Assembly (NCBI GenBank): GCA_947456095.1
Contig: CANGPX010000005.1
Location: 1 to 40,583, forward strand
Reading direction: 5' to 3'
Source of the DNA: Acidimicrobiaceae bacterium
Lineage (GTDB): Bacteria > Actinomycetota > Acidimicrobiia > Acidimicrobiales > RAAP-2
DNA: 40,583 nucleotides
Program-made: the position numbers and the translations under genes
In this document: positions 39,411 to 40,583 of the stretch, in pieces
Layout of the letters: each line of letters opens with the position of its first letter
How positions within the stretch are numbered: position 1 is the stretch's first letter
The notes under the pieces: generated by a model
Told to the model about the DNA's origin: nothing
Databases searched by the model: none
What the model saw: only the letters and a program-made list of their open reading frames with translations

Positions 39411-40474
39411 CCAGTTTTGATGAAGTGGTGGGGCAAGAAGCCGCGCTCAAGACCCTCCGTCAAGCGCTCGTCAACCCAGTCCATGCCTATTTGTTGCTTG
39501 GCAGTGAAGGCGCAGGCAAAGAACTTGCCGCCCAAGCATTCGCAGCGGCGCTCGTTTGCAGCGAGGGTGGCTGTGGGCACTGTCGCAACTGCACCTTGGC
39601 CGCGAGTCACCAGCACCCTGACATTGTTGAGACCTCACGGTCTGGCGCGATGGTGTCCGTTGATGACCTCCGAGCGCTCGCCGCCATCTCGCAGCGAAAG
39701 CCCTTGGAAGCAGCGCGACAGGTCTTAATTGTTCAAGACGTGCACTTGGCGACAAAATCTGCTCCAGCGCTACTCAAGACCTTGGAAGAACCTCCCTCGT
39801 CGACCATCTTCGTGTTGCTCGCCGATGATCTGCCACCTGAACTTGTCACCATTGCTTCACGTTGCGTCGAGGTGCAATTTCCTCCGCTGTCGACCAAGAC
39901 CATTGCCGCGGCGTTGGCCGGCAATGGTTGCGATCCCGAAACGGCCCGCAGTATTGCCCGGGCATCAAGCGGGAACTTAGAACGCGCCCTGCTGCTGGCA
40001 AAAGATCCGGCCTTTGCCTCTCGAGTGGCGATGTGGACAGCGATTCCCGCACAGCTTGGCGGTGGTGGTCACGAGATTTCTCAACTCGTCGCCGATCTGC
40101 TTGGTGCAACTGAAGCATCGGTGCAACCAATGAAGGAGCGCAACGCTGCTGATCTAGCTGAGCGAGAGGCTGAGTCGCAAGCGATGGGCGAACGTGCACT
40201 TCCTGGTCGCAAAGACTTGACCGATAGGTATCAGCGCATTGAGCGTCGCTACCGAAGCGATGAACTTCGAGCTGGGCTCGGACAGCTCCAGCGCACCTAT
40301 GCAGACTTGCTCGCTGACGCGGTCTCTTCAGGGTCCAACCAAGCCGATGCAGCGCGGCGTTGCGGGGCCAGCATCGATGCGATCACTGAGTTTTTTGGCA
40401 CGCTTCGCCATAACCCAAATGAGTCCCTTGCCCTCCAGGCACTGTTCCTCAAGCTGACGGCACTTCGACCCTAA
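39407..40474 (+). CDS. holB: DNA polymerase III clamp loader subunit delta-prime
   Basis: The 355-residue protein begins FDEVVGQEAALKTLRQAL, then a P-loop-like LLGSEGAGKELAAQAFAAAL in which the final Thr/Ser is Glu, fitting an AAA+ subunit without ATPase activity. A zinc site reads CSEGGCGHCRNC (about 51-62). SVDDLRALAAISQRKP and APALLKTLEEPPSSTIFVL are typical of delta-prime, with SRCVEVQF as the SRC motif. The C-terminal domain is helical. It is the fixed stator of the clamp loader. The start overlaps the tmk stop as ATGA, completing topA-tmk-holB. Length is slightly long for the family. Confidence 0.93.
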   Translation: MTSFDEVVGQEAALKTLRQALVNPVHAYLLLGSEGAGKELAAQAFAAALVCSEGGCGHCRNCTLAASHQHPDIVETSRSGAMVSVDDLRALAAISQRKPLEAARQVLIVQDVHLATKSAPALLKTLEEPPSSTIFVLLADDLPPELVTIASRCVEVQFPPLSTKTIAAALAGNGCDPETARSIARASSGNLERALLLAKDPAFASRVAMWTAIPAQLGGGGHEISQLVADLLGATEASVQPMKERNAADLAEREAESQAMGERALPGRKDLTDRYQRIERRYRSDELRAGLGQLQRTYADLLADAVSSGSNQADAARRCGASIDAITEFFGTLRHNPNESLALQALFLKLTALRP

Positions 40475-40509
40475 CTTCGCTGCCATGGTCACCTTCGGGC
40501 AATGAGGTC

Positions 40510-40515
40510 TACGCT
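40510..40515 (+). promoter_or_regulatory. Leaderless -10 box of the terminal gene
   Basis: TACGCT, then TCGTCT, then the GTG at 40522. Confidence 0.45.
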
Positions 40516-40521
40516 TCGTCT

Positions 40522-40583
40522 GTGGCCGAACCAGCAGATTTCAGCAACAAAGACCGTTACCGAAGCGATGTGAGCTCGGCCGC
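40522..40583 (+). CDS. Partial hypothetical protein at window end
   Basis: A GTG at 40522 opens a frame that runs off the window, reading (M)AEPADFSNKDRYRSDVSSA over 20 codons. The only support is the TANNNT-N6-GTG arrangement and the open frame; no RBS is present and the product is not recognised. It lies 47 bases after holB. Confidence 0.45.
   Translation, partial: MAEPADFSNKDRYRSDVSSA

Noticed and set aside
1-40583. CRISPR arrays, insertion sequences, prophage or integrase genes
   Set aside because: No regularly spaced repeats, transposase motifs, terminal inverted repeats or integrase signatures were found on either strand.

Overview
The window looks like a chromosomal segment of an actinobacterium. 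The evidence is a WhiB protein, a GlnR-like orphan regulator beside type I and type II glutamine synthetases, paired CeoB/CeoC-type TrkA proteins, a topoisomerase I with a lysine-rich tail instead of zinc fingers, and many candidate leaderless promoters of the form TANNNT followed six bases later by the start codon. The moderate GC content and the gene mix would fit an Acidimicrobiia-like lineage, but that finer placement is a guess. Genes are densely packed on both strands. No gene-free stretch exceeds about 300 bases. There is no rRNA, CRISPR array or insertion sequence. The only RNA gene recognised is one tRNA-Pro.

Region 1 (1-7154) holds single-gene metabolic units: a DoxX-like membrane protein, a LysE-type exporter, an amidohydrolase-fold protein with apparently missing metal ligands, an HTH protein, a membrane protein with a proline-rich tail, Fe/Mn superoxide dismutase, a CrtC/AttH-like protein and an SsuD-like flavin monooxygenase. 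Region 2 (7241-9163) is an AbiE-like pair: a winged-helix antitoxin/repressor behind a symmetric four-half-site operator, and a nucleotidyltransferase gene split by an in-frame TGA. Region 3 (9194-14133) has a Gfo/Idh/MocA oxidoreductase divergent from an SDR. Next comes a possible operon of a CADD-like di-metal oxygenase, a desaturase-like FAD oxidoreductase and a renalase-like FAD protein, with a strong inverted repeat before the last gene. The tRNA follows.

Region 4 (14325-20431) contains a compact four-gene operon: two ArsA/GET3-like ATPases, a receiver-only regulator and a CorC-like CBS protein. It is divergent from whiB. Beside it are a VKOR and a DUF929 thioredoxin-like partner that has lost its CxxC, and then a Nudix hydrolase. 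Region 5 (20477-22101) is an apparently intact AbiEi/AbiEii type IV toxin-antitoxin pair. Region 6 (22247-24750) has the Mrp/ApbC iron-sulfur carrier divergent from an A-type carrier, RidA and a small membrane protein.

Region 7 (24757-30265) is a nitrogen module, glnII-glnA-glnR, divergent from glutamine-dependent NAD synthetase. A tandem 11-bp-spaced direct repeat in the shared intergenic space is a candidate GlnR-like site. Region 8 (30408-35941) has a group-2-like sigma-70 factor, an HAD phosphatase, two TrkA proteins, and a divergent KimA/APC-type permease fused to a C-terminal OB-fold domain. Region 9 (35991-40583) is the replication-linked block topA-tmk-holB with overlapping genes, followed by the start of a further gene.

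The observations most worth following are the CADD-like/FAD operon, the permease-OB fusion, the cysteine-less DUF929 protein beside an intact VKOR, the degenerate AbiE-like pair with its operator, the GlnR-like regulator with its candidate site, and the repeated leaderless promoter pattern. All assignments come from reading the sequence and from knowledge of the families. No database search was run.
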